A DNA stretch of 64,000 nucleotides from Larimichthys crocea (GCF_000972845.2 NC_040011.1:28946806-29010805); one strand, 5' to 3'; positions 1 to 14,625 are shown, counted from the first letter of the stretch. The notes: a model not told the origin generated them from the letters alone. Numbers and translations: made by a program.

Positions 1-3000
1 CCTTTTTTTCTTTGAAGCTGAACATAGAAATGTTATTCATAAGAGTCTGAGCATGCATTGAGAAAGAGCTGCCTTGGAGCGATACATGTAGCAATGGTCA
101 GCATCTCACCCTGTCTGTTCTTGAAAATATAATACCGCACATGGCACTTCAGTTTGACATTAGCACTAAATTACATTACAAGTTTAGTATTGTGAAATTA
201 ATGAGCAGTGATTTAATCAGCTCGGGCTGTGGTATGCACTTGTGGTTCATAACTAACCTTCTCTGTAATGTGGCGCCAGCTACAGCCGGGTCTCAATCCC
301 TATGTAGACTGTTCAATAAGGCTGAACCTCTCACCTTAATGACTGTCGACTTTTTTCTTCAGTCGGATGCACTTTTAATTATCAGCTCCAAGGCTCTCTG
401 TAGCATCTGTACTCAGAGGACAGAGCTTGCCTTTTAACTAAGAACCTCAAACTTTACAGATTTGGCTCCAAGTCAGGCTCAAAATCTGTTAGCATTGCTG
501 AATTCAGCCACACAGCAGCAGAACTGCAGTAACTCTTTCATGGCAGTGTCATCTTTAGCTTGGCTGCTAAACTAAATAACATGGACAGCTTCTGAGCAGG
601 TTTTTATTTTCATGAGCCCCGATAAAGCCAACACCTATGACGTACAGTATGACCCATGACAAGTAAAGGCAGCGATGCCGACAGGAGAATTGTGGAGAAT
701 TATTCCCAGATTAGGTTTCTATACACACATTTTTAATACTGATTAGAAAATACTCATGTATGTCATATCTGTTATTCTGTCTTTCAGCAGGATGACCTTG
801 AGGGGTTGGCTGGGAGAGCAGCTTCATGCTAAATTGGCTCTAAAAATCATAAATCATTTCAGCATCAGCCTCTGAAACACACTGCACCGACATCACAGAT
901 TCTCTTCGTATTTGGAAACTTGCATGGGCACACGTCCTGCTTTACTTCTGTCAACAATGAGAGTGTGACCGATCTTATCAGGTTACGATGCATCAGTGTT
1001 GTGCAGAGGACTTTCTTGAAACAAACAAAAGCCTAATCAAGAGACACCAACAGAGTGCTGTTATTCACTCACTGTAGATTCTACATATTTCTGTGGTTCA
1101 CCCAAATGGACAGCAACAGTGGCTTTCTACCAAGCAGATGTTCCTCTCTCCCTCTAACTGGGGCATCATTATTGTCGAGCACATTTTCTTTCATGAGCTT
1201 TTGGATGAAGCATCAATTTATAGAGGCTTAATCTCAATTGAGTCTAATTTCATACCAGTTAATGTTCAAAAATATCTAATTTAAATACTTACAGTACAAA
1301 CAATAATATGTTCATGTTGTTAATCATTAAGAATATCATATAAAAATATGTGATTTGATACTTAAAGAAATAACGGTTGTTCACGGTATGTATGTTTTAT
1401 GATTACTGCTTACTGTGTTATTTTACATTATCGGGTACACTAGTACACTACTGTGCAACATTCAAGGAGACACAGAAATACAAGAAAAATAAGATTATGA
1501 TTACTACCTTGACTACTGATTTGGTGATTATAAACCATTTCAGCTTCTCATCTCATCATTTTAAATGTGATGAGTAGATCCGCTCTAGTGACAACCCAGC
1601 TGTCACTGCATACTAACTTAAAGTCAACAAGTCTCTCATTCTTTTATTAATTCAATTAGTCACTCTTCTATTCAAAATCTGAATCTATTCAAAAATGTCC
1701 TTATGTCTCCACTTCATATTAGAAACACATAAATCACTTTACCAGACTAAACTTTAATAATTGGGTCACTGGCATTCTGTTGAGGAACCGGGAACCAGGA
1801 TGGTTAAAGTGACAGTGCAACAAATGTTTGGCAGATCGTCTTTCTGCTGGGTCAGTCGATGTTTTATTTAGTAGGTAACTCAGGCAGATGGGCGTCTTTG
1901 ACCCATCGGATGCTCTTCCCTATACCGCTGTGTCGGATAATTATTAGGCCGAAGTTCAGCTCGTCAGGTGCCACACAGAGATGAGCCTTGTTAGATGCTG
2001 GGGTATTAGTTTTCATATAGTATGTTTCAAATAGGCTGTCACCTTTCCAACAATTGTTTGATTATGTTTGAAATGATCACAATCTGGTTTCGCAGAACTC
2101 TAATAACCCACGTGTCCCAATATCGACCGAAACAGAACCTTCAGGATTTACGTTTTTAGTTTAACAATGTAATATTAATTTCATGTAAATTTAGTGCGAG
2201 TTTGAATAGATGAATTCTTCATTTCCTCAGTATGAGAGCAAACAGCTCTAGTGAACAGTATCTCATCATAGATGAAAGCATAGCCTGAATGTAACAAGCT
2301 GACATTGGCTCAGTTCTGTTACATTATTAATAAGCTTCTTATTTGTAAAGAACATCTAATAGCCCTCCTTTTTTGATGTGCAAACCAGACTTTGTGCAAC
2401 AAAATAAATCTTATCATCTTCTGAAAAACTTGAAAAAAACAAAAATGTGAGTGTGCTATTTCAAATAAATAGCACAGGGTTAGCCCCCCCCCCAAAAAAA
2501 AATTAAAAAAAAGAGAAAGAGAAAAGAAGAGAGAGAACACATTTCTGTGATTACTCAGCCATCACACTGAGCATGAAAGTCATATTTGGGCCAAGATGAC
2601 TTATGGGATGGACAGATGTCTAACATTAGTGAGAGAGATGAAGAGTAAGTGTAAGAGGATGGAAATATGCTCAAAAGAAAAAGGAGAGAAAAAGTGGAAC
2701 GTAACAGAGAGTGAAAGAAACCTATTTAAACAGCATGCGAGCCCACATCAAATACACCACCAGGAGGGAAGGATGCTGAGTGGGAGTCATCTCTCCCTCT
2801 ATATTTCTTCTGCAGTGCTTCCTGCGGCTCCCGTTTTGCTCTGTTCTCGGTCTACTGTCTTCCTCTGCGCCATCTAAATATTTTATATGTAGCCTGATGT
2901 TGTGTTAGGAATGTGTCCCTGTCTTTGATCAGCCAGGCTGTCATTGATTTGTTGCTGGAGCAGAATAAGGCATTGACTGTTCCGTCACAGAGGAAGAGGC

Positions 3001-4092
3001 AATGAAGACAAGCTCACTGAACAAAGACAAATCAATAAATAATGCATCATCAGCCTGTCTTGAGCTGTTTTATCAATCATTCAAAACCCAATACAGTGCA
3101 GTCCCACCACTACATACTGTTGCCACCAGTAAAATGAATGTTGCTCCAATTTGTGTGTACATGGTACTGTAATTAGTGTTGAAGCCTCAAACCAATGTGA
3201 AAGCTGCGTAACTTCTTGTATGTACTGATTATATAAATATGTATTGTGTTTCATTGTGCATGTTCAAAGCGCTCTTTGGAAATGCTACTAATCAAACAGC
3301 CAATATAGCAGTAATTACACAAGACAGTTTTCTAAGTTAGGAAAGAAGAGCTGTATACTACAAAATCATATCAGCTCTTTTTGGATTACTGAGCCAAAAC
3401 CCACTGTCGCTCTGGCTTTGATGTTGAAACTGCGGTCCTGCACAGCAAGGAAAAAAAAAAAAAGTGTTCTAAAAACGGGGCCTAAAATCTGAGAGTGAGA
3501 GGAAATGTTGCTGCTGCCATAATCCTATGGGTAATCGTTTACATTTGATCATCATGCATGAATACGAATGCTGTTCTGCGTGTCCTTGAAAAATCCTCCA
3601 ATTTACAGTCACTGGATGGGTTAGAGGGGCTGATGTGAACATTTTTCTGCACTTCTTCCTGGAACTTGACAGCTATTCAAACGGCTTATTCCAACCTCGA
3701 GCAAACACGACAAGTGTGAAACAGAGTCACGAATGGCACACATATAAATTTACTCAGTGTGGTGTTGCAAAAACAGCATAAGACAGATAAAAACAAGAGG
3801 AGAGATGAAAAAGACGCTACAGTGGCGAACAATGCCAAGTAAAAGATTACAGATGGCGGGCTTTGTGTAGGGGTGCTTGAGCATGTTTTCAGGCTCATTT
3901 CAGTGTAATTTTCTCCCTTTATCCATTGGCACGAAGCCTGCGAAGGGTCAGAATGAGGCATGGAGCCATGTGGTGGATGGAGAGAGGATAGCCATGCAGT
4001 GTGGACATGTAGGCAGAAAGAAGATGTGACGGGGTTCTGGAAAGGCTACCGCTAATCCCTGGCACAAAGGAAGAAAGAGAGAGAGAGAGACA

Positions 4093-4123
<31 letters not shown>

Positions 4124-7100
4124 CATACAGAGAGTGATGCACTTCATAATGCTTTGGATAATTTGATCTAAATTGTGAATACAACCTCTCCAGTAGATTG
4201 AAAAGTATCGTGCTTTTAAATTAACTGTAATGAATCATGGTTTGAGGATGTACATAAATTGAGAGCAAGCTTAAATCTCCATTCTGCCATGACACAGATA
4301 AAGAGGAGTGCCAAATACCATACAGCTTACCAAATTTAAATTTTAAAAAAAGGCAAAAAAAAGGGTGGGATTCAGCAAATGGACTGAGAAATTGGAAAGT
4401 GGTATAGTGTAATGTCGCCTGCAAAAATTTTAGGGACGTGCTATTTTTAACTAGTGTCCTATTTCTTTAAATGTGTTAACACAAGTTCAGTTGAAATTGG
4501 TCCAGTAGAGTTAGGGTCCCAGTAGTATTAAGAGAAGTTTAAGGATAAAATCTTCCCTTCAAACAGATTTGGAGTTTTGATTGCAAATCCAGGTTCAAAC
4601 AAGTTTTCGAAACATGAACATCCCTATCAAAAGTAGCAGAGTTTAAACTCCTTTTTGTGAAGTCCCCAAGAGGTACAGCCCAGAATTGTTCTCTTCAAAA
4701 TAGATAGAGAATGACTTTTAGGGCAATGTGATAGATCCAAGATTGATTCCCCCAAGATATAAGCTGGATTTATGCTTCTCTGGCAAAGTGTATAAAGGTC
4801 TGACCAAAGATGCCTTCAGCATAGGAACTGATTCATACTTCACAGTAAGATTTCACCCACTGACTGTCTGAACACCAAAGTGACACAAGTTGATGTAAGT
4901 CATTACACACCTCAACAAATCTGCATTCAAATACTTTCATTTACTTTTTGATATAGAACAATGATGCAAAGCTTTGCCTTGTCTAGCTACCCAGATTAGC
5001 AGAAAAAATCATGTTCCCTTTGTGATTGACTGACGTTTGGAAAAGGCTTGATGTTGAAAAGGTTTTGCTAGATCACAAAACCTGGCTAGTGTTAGTGAAA
5101 GATGTTCCTAAGCCTTTCTTGCGTTTGCGTTATGTTGTCATCACTAACCAGTCACAGCTCCGTGTCTCTGCATGCTATCATCATTACTGCTGTGGCATAA
5201 CAACTATGTTGATAACTGATTGCCATTTCTCAGGCAAAAATGATACTTTCAAAAGTGAATATTTGCTGTTTTTTTCTCATCTTTTATGATATATTTTGGT
5301 TTTGAATTCCTGGTTGAACAAAATGTTCTATTTAAAGATCTCACCTTGGGCATTGGGAAATAGCTCCAGTAACAAAAATCTTTTACTATGAGCTAATTGA
5401 ATAAAGATAGTTACACTACTACCTTGTGTCATCTTTGGTCATTTGAAACTACAGGGAATGTATAACACAGTAGAGTTTTAGTGGAGTCATGGCTCTACAT
5501 ATTTTATATTAAGTAAGACATGTACTCCCATTGCGCCTGCAATGAGAAGTGCTCTTAGGAGTGATTCAACACAGTTTCAACAAAGGTATTAAAATGTGAC
5601 TACGCGACTAAGTGACTATGAGAGAATATCTATTGAGTGGGACTATAGTTTGAGCTGAAGTATCAGAACTGAGGTGCAACAGAAATCTCCCCTTTGGGAC
5701 ATGAAACAATCAAGACCAATGCTAAAATGACCTGCAATGACTTCACACATACGCTGTCTGTTCACAATGTGAGATTTTATATTATGATATGACTGACACC
5801 AGAAATACGAGACAACAGTACCTGGTTCCCATGAGTAAAACCAAGGACAAAAAGCCCCAAGCGAATCTGTCACAATGCAACCCATTACCCACCCAGTCGC
5901 ATTTTCGATGTATAAGTTTCTAAAGAGCCGAGCATGAAACGGCCCTTTGTGCAGAACAAAGTTTTACAGAGAATGGTGGCACGATATCTGGTGGGTATTC
6001 CCTTTGAGTCAGGGGATGTCACATATGCACACGACACACACACAGATGGACAAAAAGACGCTAATACACAGGAGCCATTCAACTAAATGCATGCACAGTT
6101 TCTCTACACTTCAAGTTTAATGTACTCTCACTCACACACATGCACCCACACTCTCTTGTGACAGAATATGCCCTTTGTTCATGTTCTTTGAGGGAGCGTT
6201 GGGGAGCTGGGCGACGGCCTGGGCTCTGGGAACGGACATGAATAAATGGACTGTCCTTCATAGCAGCATGAGGAGAGCAGCCAAACAGCCCAAGCAGGAG
6301 ATCTTACATCTATTATCAAAGAGCCTTTTGAAAAAAAGGCCATAGCTACAACTACGGTGCTCTTGATGTGGTGGTTACACGCACGCATGTCCAAGCCCAC
6401 ATGTATTTGCACAAGCATGTGGTGAATGCACACATGAAATACACAGTGCAGTGCAAACACAGACAGAGTCATACCTCTATGCATTAGATCCAACAACAAA
6501 AAAAAAAGTCTCCTCTATCCAATGAAACCACACCAAACCAAACCAAATGGACAGTACTAAAGACCTAGGCCTCGATGAGTTAGTGAAAAGAGGTCTTTCA
6601 CAATGGGAAATAAATATTTGATTCAAACACTGCTGCTTTTTAGAAAGTGCTGTCTTCTGTGCCTAGAAATGAATATATCACTAGAACCATCTGCCCACTT
6701 TGAGATAAATGCTTAAAATGAGTGAGAGACTAAATTGTGTGTATACTACACAATTCATGAAAGAACGTGAGAACATGTTCTCATCTTTTCCCCCAAAAGC
6801 CCTGTTTTTTCCACAGCAGTGACTCCAATTGGGCTGTTAGACTTAACATGCCAATGTCGCTGACCAGCATTACTCTCCATTAATACTGACGTGTCTCCGC
6901 TTCATAGAGCCTGACCAGAAATCCACATCACGCAATGGGACAGTGAAGCTCTTCTACAGGTATGATACGTTTAACTTGCTTCAGGTTACAGCCATCTTGG
7001 GAAGATTTTCTGTGACACAGTTCCTCTAGGGTGGCATGAAACTATGATTACATTACTGTAATCAAGGACACTAAGCTGAGTACCACAGGCACTGACTGGG

Positions 7101-8444
7101 CTTACACTTGAATAAATCTTTTTAGTTCATGTTAAACTAAAATAAGCTGAGAGCAGTACACAAAAGAATAAAAACACTTTGCAAACACATCAAAAAACAT
7201 AAAATTCATAGTTCATCTGACTACGTAAAATAATACTGTCTGGAGTTGTTGCTTCTGGAATGCTGTAATTACCATTTGTAACCATGAATAACTCTATATT
7301 TGGATCAAAGGTCTAATCTTGTTTCTCTAGTATCTGGATTTTGAAGAGATTTGTTCTTGATCACAACTATTGATCACACTTTCCTAAACCATCAGAGAAC
7401 AATTCTAAAAGTGGACTCGGACATGAGTAAACTACACACTCCTTGTACCTACATGTATTCATCTTGTTCTCTGGAAAGGACGAATATGATAAAAGAGTTA
7501 GATCATTATTGCTGTTAAGCATTCTCTGCTTTTAAGTTCCCATTAACCACATACAATCTATTAGCCTATCTAGTCTTTTCTACTGGGGTGATTAAACTCA
7601 TACCAAGTGAAGCTTTACATTGTAGATGCAATTTTGGGGGAGAAGTTGCCATGTCATAGTTTTTTTCTCCAAGGCCCACTCATCTTTAAAATAATGCTGT
7701 GCTGGCAACTTTACTCCGAGACACCTTGAAAAGTGCAACTGCCTCAAACAACTTCTAATAGCCATCTGCATGAGACTTTATAAATTACTTACCAACAAGC
7801 CTCTCTGTTACTAATCGGAGTATAAAGTTTCTTGTAGTGAGTCATCACTGAGTGAAGCAAAATCAATTCCGGATTTTACTTATTTCTGTAGAGAGTGGAT
7901 AAGCTGTGCCTCTGTTTTGGTGTGTCAGTTCTAGTGGCCTTGTTGTTGGACTTAACGGACATCATCAGTCTACACACACATGCAGACGCAGACATACACA
8001 CTGCCGGGCAACTCTCTTGACTATGAAGTGGCCTAATTAGTGTGGATAAACATTGGAGTGTGCTTGTTAAAGCTAATAGAGCTGCCTCCTCTACGATTGA
8101 TCTGATAGCTTTTTGGAGAAAAGGTCACAGAGAGGTAAAAACAGTACTGGCAAAGGCAGTGTGGATGACCAGTACAGGCGCTATATGAATCAACAGGTCA
8201 GTAACTCTTGTGTGATGGAGGGTGAGGACAATGTTGTTATTCATTCAGGTTCAGTCCTGGGAGGTTCAGTGATAGGAGGTTAAAAGTGCATTTATCGGGA
8301 AAGTCAAACCAGGTTACACCTGAAAATGTGATTTAATTCACTATATAGTTTTCTGTGTGCACTGTAGATATGTATGCATACAGCACAGGTAAACTATGTT
8401 TCATTGTGGAACACAACCCTGTTATAATTACAGCTGGATTTTAA
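1..8444. other. Gene-free upstream DNA
   Basis: No exon with recognisable protein was found. The region holds a GA microsatellite near 4.1 kb, poly-A/T runs, and a unique, balanced block at about 2910-3070 (CAGGCTGTCATTGATTTGTTG, AAATCAATAAATAATGCATCATC) that could be a minor enhancer. The short open frames here contain low-complexity or unrelated residues. Confidence 0.6.
4075..4123. repeat. (GA)n microsatellite with CAGA interruptions
   Basis: Forty-nine bases of GA broken twice by CAGA. Confidence 0.95.
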
Positions 8445-8645
8445 ATAAATACACTGCAATCCATTCAGTGGCTGTCAAGACATTTACAAAAATGCTAACC
8501 TCCTGGTGAGACTAGAGAACAGGTCAGAAGGCCTCCTCCTTTAGTTACCATGAGTGTCTGTACAAACATTCATGGTAATCCATCCTATGGTTGTTGAGAA
8601 ACTTGAGTCTGGACCAAAGTTACTAGCCTGCTGACTGACACCGCC
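8445..8645 (+). repeat. Diverged interspersed repeat (common fish family, class unknown to me)
   Basis: The segment contains AGTGGCTGTCAAGACATTTAC, CTAACCTCCTGGTGAGACTAGAG, CATTCATGGTAATCCATCC and TTGTTGAGAAACTTGAGTCTGGACCAAAGT, in that order. I recognise the order from a repeat seen many times in percomorph introns and intergenic DNA. No coding capacity is visible and the ends are approximate. Confidence 0.6.
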
Positions 8646-10248
8646 TTGGGCCATACTGCTGGCACAAAATTACAGACAACTGACGTGCTAAATGCAAAAC
8701 ATGTTTTGCCTGTATACTTGCTTTTTGCAATACACAGGCTGTCAGACATAGTAATGTCACAGGAAGCATGTTTCGGATCCATATGTCAGATGTTAAAATG
8801 TTCAACATTTTTCCAAGAGTTTCAAAAGGAATCCACTAACAAGAGTGAACAGATGTGAGCCAGCCGTTTCCTGTTGGTTTGGCAGCATGTAGCGAGGCTT
8901 GAGATGTTCAATTAAGAGTTGGAACACAACGTTTTCCACCAGAAAAAAGGGTCGGTCATCCATAATAAATTTCACAATTTTCTCTGTTATCAGTTTTGTT
9001 TTGTTGCTGTCTGGAGGAAATGTCTCATGCTGTTTCACTGGTTCCAACAATGTTGCTTCTCCGTAAACATCACGTCTGTTGCATGAAGACATTTGTCATT
9101 TAAGGAAGCTTCATGACTTGTTTACCAGAAAACACAGATGTCACCTGCCAGCGGTTACTCTTAATATCACATGTTGCAATTTATGTGATATTTACATGAC
9201 ATATAAATATATCAATCAATATATCAATATGTCATATCTAACTGTACAATTATTCTGATATCTTATCGCACTTTTGGCTAGACTAATGGAGATACAAGGA
9301 CAAGTGTAAGACAGGCACATACCTAATCTCTTGTGTGCAAAACAAAAAAGAGAGACTGCCAAAATAAAATTATTGATCTTGTCACAGACAAGACATAGAC
9401 TTATTTACCCATACCTCTTCAACTCCACTAAGCCAAACATGCACACATAACAAATAACAAGGGGATACAATAGGATAACAATTGGGTTGTGAGCAAAAGG
9501 ATACCATGCTTTTTCTCTAGCCTTGGCCTTGATCGATGTTTCCTTTTAAAGTGTGCCTGCTTCAGGGTTTGTGGTCTGCAGAAAAAAAACTCTAATTGCT
9601 TTACCAGAATGTAAAAGTTGCACTGAATGAAATTTGACTGAAACACAATGCAGCTGGTGCAATTTCCATGCAATCAAATCCTGTATACAATCAAAAATCA
9701 AGCTTACCGAGCATATGCTTTTAACCCACAGTGTTTAGTTTACAAAATATCCAATGAGCCCATCAAATATTCACATTTTATCATATTACAGCACAATTGT
9801 TCATCAGATAGATTTTTTCAAAGCATTTAACAATTTGGCCAGGCACCATTTTTGAAAATATTGAATCTCAGAATGCTTACAGCTGCATCAAGGCAGGGCC
9901 TGCTAGATTGCATTGATTATTACTGAGGGGAACCATATGAGAGAGAGAGGAGGGGGATAGAGGAGGAGAGCGGGTAATAGGTGAGGACAGCACTGGGGAT
10001 GAAAGTGAGATTTATATGTAAAGAAGAAAACACAGAAGAGAGAGAGAGAAAGGAGATACAAGGAGACGAAATAAGATATGTGCGGAGGAGAGGAGATTAG
10101 AGGAGAGGAGGCATCCTTTTTTGTGGACAGCAGAGCTAATCCCAGACATGGAGCAGATTACGCACATGACACAAAATGCATGTTTATGAGGCACATCCCT
10201 GAGCTCAGGAACAATCTGCCAAAAGGGGTCGAGAGCAGACAAATACAG

Positions 10249-10323
10249 ACACACACACACACACCCACACACAGATTCTGTCCCACAGTGTTATGAATAC
10301 CGAGATTAGACACACACACACAC
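10249..10323. repeat. Two short CA tracts
   Basis: Imperfect CA at 10249-10273 and again at 10311-10323, separated by unique sequence. Confidence 0.85.
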
Positions 10324-10687
10324 GCTCTTGTCAGTAGTGCTGAAGTCAAACATTTAATAAAAGAGTAGGCGCTTCATACTGAATAATTACAGAACTAAGC
10401 AACCAACACTGCAATGTTCAGTAGATTAGAGAATAAATGAAATACAGAAATCAGGTGATAGATAAGAAACAAAAACATAGGCGTGAATACACACGACCAC
10501 ACACGCACACGGACACAGACAAACACAGACAGATGGCTACAGATTTTAATTTCCCTCTATAAAATACAAGAAAATGCTTTCTAATTGCCCTCTTTATACA
10601 TGACAAAACCACTGTGATTTTGTGTGTAAGCGTGCGAGAGAGAGGGCGAGAGAGGCACTAAGATTTGCCAGGGATTATATATCCATA

Positions 10688-10701
10688 GTGCCATCTAGTG
10701 C
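10688..10701 (-). promoter_or_regulatory. CTCF-like motif, reverse, distal
   Basis: On the minus strand GCACTAGATGGCAC fits the CTCF core with one mismatch at the first base. It is isolated among CA-rich repeats, so the support is weak. Confidence 0.22.
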
Positions 10702-13225
10702 CTCCTTGAAAAACACACACAAACGTGCGTGAGATTCCAGCTGGGTTTGAGCCACAGAGTAGTAAGACAGTTTCTAAAGGGATGCCTTTTTACAGAACAC
10801 ATCACAGAAGCTGACATGAAATAAAGTCATATTTTAATAGTAGTTACTCCCTTTAAAAGTCTTCACGGGGTATTGTTTTTTTTTTAACTTCCCTCTTCTA
10901 CACAAGAACTCTGCCGGCAGGCTTTATGAGAGAAGACAACAGATTCATGAATTATGGAACAAGTGTATACACTATATGCTGAAATTCCACTAAAGTGTGT
11001 ATACACACACACAAAAAAAGAGGTTTAAATCAGAGAAGCAGAATATAGAACAGTATGGACAGCATATTAACTTCACGTCATAAACTAACTCATCATGACA
11101 GCAATTTTGTCTTGTTATTTGATCTGTGTGTGATGATGATAATTACACTGATCATTTATTCCAATTAGTCACGACCATTGTTTAAATATTTTAGAGCTTT
11201 AAATGGAATACCAGAAATGAGAGCAGAAATGTAATACATCACACATGAGTTGATATGTTTGTATGCAATCTCATAAAATATAGAGGGCAGAAGTGGTAAA
11301 AACTTTCAAAAGAGATGTTGGATGATGGAATCAACCTGCAACAGAAAGCAGCAGATCATATTTAAGAGATGTTTTTAACATATTTCTTATAGTAACTGTA
11401 AATTAAAATCCCTCCCATCCTACAATTAAAACATCACAAGACTGAGGACTGGTTTCTAGCTACCATAGAGACCATGAAAAATTAATTTCCAATTACAACT
11501 GGACATGATACTGCCTGATATTCCCAGTGGTTAAAATAGTTTTCTCATAATGGCAGGAATATTCCTATCAACCTATATTTTAAAGTATCAAAACAGAATT
11601 TCATCTGACAAACATGCATGTCCACAGAGGTTTGTTGCAATTCCCAGTGTGCACTAAACAGGAGCCACACGAACACGTTACCTATAGCAGTAACAGAAAA
11701 TGCGCGGTCCTGATGGAGCAGAGAAACCGATATAATGGCCCACGTTCTGCTCTATTCCACTGCAGCATTGAATAGCAGCGCTATAGAAGCTGTTGTTGCT
11801 GTTGCTGCTGAAATTCAATATACTCCAGCTGGCAGGAGCCATGTCCTGCAAAATCCATTATAAAACAGGCCTTTACTTAGGAGTACAAAGGCCACAGCTT
11901 TGCATGTACATACAGTGTAATTGCTGAAGAGGACATTAGGCTTATGGCTGGAGCACCCATTGTGTACCAGACTGTCCCTTACTCCCCAGCCCCCCTCTGT
12001 CTTCCTATCTGTTTTGTCCCTACAGGTCGGCTTCTCTCTCCATCTGTTTCATCTCTCTGTCCTCCAGGCTGCATCACTCTCCAGTGTCTACTCCACTCTA
12101 CTTCATCAGTCGCTCCAGGGGTGAAATAACTTTGATGGCTGGACTGTTTTCAGATCAATTAAATGCTTCTTGTACATACTGTATATGACCAACATGGGAT
12201 TTAAGTTCCCTACGACCTTTTAAAACTTCTTTCTTTCAATACTGATATTAACTATGACATTGGTCTCATGCTACTGTACTGTTGGGTTACAGTGGTATTC
12301 CAGTAAGCAGTGTCTGCTTTTCTTTTGACTAAGATGTTTGAGCTCTATCAATTAGACTGTGTCCTTACCTTTTCCCGTAATGACAACTTTCACGTTTTAT
12401 TTGTTGTTGCTTTTTTTAGATACAAAGCTCGTCTTTACACTGTTGTCACTTCAATCATAAGCTGGAACCCAAAAATAGGTCACAGGGATGATTTAGTGGA
12501 ATAAATCCTCCAATTTGATTCTCTAGATAAAACAACTCCCATTTGATTCTCTGGCTGAATTTTTTGTTTTTGCTGCTCGCTCCAAGCCATTTCATGTTCT
12601 TCCTTTTCCCTATTGTGCAGTTTCCGAGAGCATCTTGAAAGAGATTTCAAAAATATCATTAATTATTAGCGTCTCCCTTGTCAGCAGACTTCAGAGTGAG
12701 AGGCAGAGAAAGGGTCTACATCTCTCGTGGGTTGGCAGTGATTGGTAAACATAAAAACACCTACCCTAATTCATTTAAAAAAATAAAAGCAACTTAAGAC
12801 ACCAGGGGATAATTCATCCTGTCACAGTAAGAAACTGAGGCGAAAACATGCTTAAAATGAGGAATTGTGCAAAAACATGTTAATATTACATCAAAATGTT
12901 GTATGCCAGGGGAGGCCGTGAACAACAGCAAGCTATTATAGGAGAAGCAAACACTGAAGAGAAATCTGTTTTGATCCATTCAGGTTGATTCACCTTGGTA
13001 AGTATCCAGACCACAGTTTTTTATAACAGCAGAATAAATCCCTCATTTTGTTCCCAGGATAGACACTGTACATTTAAAAAAAAGTTCACATTGGACAATA
13101 ACTCAGCCTTTTTATATAATATAGCATACACTACAGTAGGATAGGGTGTTTTTTTTCTCATATTCAGTCTGTTGTTAATTGAGCCCCTAGTTGGCTGGTG
13201 AAGTAGCAACACTCCTCCTATAAGG

Positions 13226-13226
<1 letters not shown>

Positions 13227-13304
<78 letters not shown>
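13227..13304. repeat. (CA)39 microsatellite
   Basis: Seventy-eight bases of uninterrupted CA. It is the longest pure dinucleotide tract in the window and produces a poly-Cys/Val pseudo-ORF on the minus strand. Confidence 0.98.
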
Positions 13305-13310
<6 letters not shown>

Positions 13311-13687
13311 GGCACAAGATTAATTGAGCAATTCTAGTTTGGGCTATATATGTGACTTTGGGAATGAGCTCCCAATCCTCTACCTCAGGAGAACAACAAC
13401 TGGTTATTCCCTCCAGGTAGTTATTTATTTATTTTTTTTATTTTTTTGCAGCTGTGTTATCCCCTCTGTTACCCAAGGTTGGCAAGCTATAGCTACTGGA
13501 AAGTTGCCTAGCAAAGGGAATTAACTATGCACCCTTTGAGGTCCTGTACTCTTTGATGTGGGCAGTTTAAGTGAATTATTTTTTTCCTAAATTAATTATT
13601 CAGGGCCAGACGCTGTCCTCCAAGGAAAGACCAAAATCCAAAATTGTCTCATCTATCCAGAACAAGCTTGATTCAGAAGCCAATCCT

Positions 13688-14225
13688 CTTAAAGGGATCA
13701 ACATTTTGGGATGTATTCACTTCCTTGCTGAGAGTTAGATGGAAAAAAAAAAGTAATCTGTAATCTGTAGATCTGTAATCCATAGATCTGTATGATAATT
13801 ACAGCTAGGAGACAGTTATCTTAGCATAAAATTGGAAACAGGGAAACATAGCTGACCTCTTTCTGTCCAAAGATAACGAAATTCACATACTAGCACCTCT
13901 GAAGATAACAGGTTCAATCTGTACAAAAAAACAGTGTAGCCTCACAGAGTGTGCACTGGTTGTTAGGTAACCTCGCAATCAAAAGAAGTCACTGCTCCCA
14001 GCTGAGAAACAGGCACATAACCCTCGTTAAAACTGCAAACTGTTGTTTCCACAAGTACATTTTACCACACGCATAATTAAGCATTAGAAATTCTGGTAGG
14101 TGAATAGCTAGATGCAGGTTGGCCGTTTCCCTCCGTTTCCAGTCTTTGTCCTTAAGTTAAGTATCTGCTGTCAATAGCTTCATATTTCATATCCATCTTC
14201 TCATCTGACTTTCAGCTAAGAAAGA
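13688..14225. mobile_element. Foldback MITE, copy 1 (both arms present, diverged)
   Basis: The copy starts CTTAAAGGGATCAACATTTTGGG and runs through a block with CTTAGCATAAAATTGGAAACAG. It ends with the same blocks in reverse complement (CCGTTTCCAGTCTTTG at about 14130, then ATATCCATCTTCTCATCTGA). The two arms could fold into a long hairpin. I recognise the family as one widely dispersed in percomorph genomes. A short tandem block with TCTGTAATC/AGATCTGTA units (13757-13795) interrupts the left arm. The hAT element lies 400 bp downstream. Confidence 0.7.
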
Positions 14226-14617
14226 GATACATGACCGGTGGGGAAAGACTGTGAAAAGTCTTTGAAGACAAAGACTCTCAAGTGAAGCCTCTGTGAAAAA
14301 TATACCACAAGTACGAAAGGGCAGATGGATCACGCCGCCTCTGGACCACAATTTAATTCAAAGCAGTAAGGATCTAATTACAAGGCACAGCCGGGCGAGA
14401 TACTGTATGCCAAGCTCCATTTGGAGGCACAGACGAGATCCCTTGGGAAAGACAAGAGAAAACTCAGGCTCGATATGCTGTCTGCTCCTCTTTCAAATGC
14501 TGTCATTCTGAGGAGATTCCCTGTCCAGAAGAATTGATGGCTCGATACAGTGATAAGGGAAACACTCGCAAACCTGCTGATTCACACCTGTTTAACTTCA
14601 AAGTGGAACTTGAAACA

Positions 14618-14625
14618 TTGTTTAA
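14618..14625. repeat. Left target-site duplication of the hAT element
   Basis: TTGTTTAA immediately precedes the left inverted repeat and is identical to the octamer directly after the right inverted repeat. Confidence 0.9.

Larger units (their letters stand above)
8646..13226. other. Gene-free DNA with CA/GA-rich segments
   Basis: Purine-rich GA sequence at about 9935-10110, CA tracts at 10.25-10.5 kb and one CTCF-like motif at 10.69 kb. I see no exon in it. Confidence 0.6.

Noticed and set aside
6770..6781. AGAACATGTTCT palindrome, resembling a glucocorticoid or p53 site
   Set aside because: It lacks the 3-bp spacer required by steroid receptors, and for p53 it is only one half-site.
6908..6959. 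52-bp open segment bounded by TAG|AG and CAG|GTATGA, reading PDQKSTSRNGTVKLFY
   Set aside because: The splice sites look good, but the peptide matches no family I know and no neighbouring exon is visible. AG...GT segments of this size are frequent by chance.
13021..13317. 98-codon minus-strand frame with long Cys-Val repeat
   Set aside because: It is produced by the (CA)39 microsatellite.
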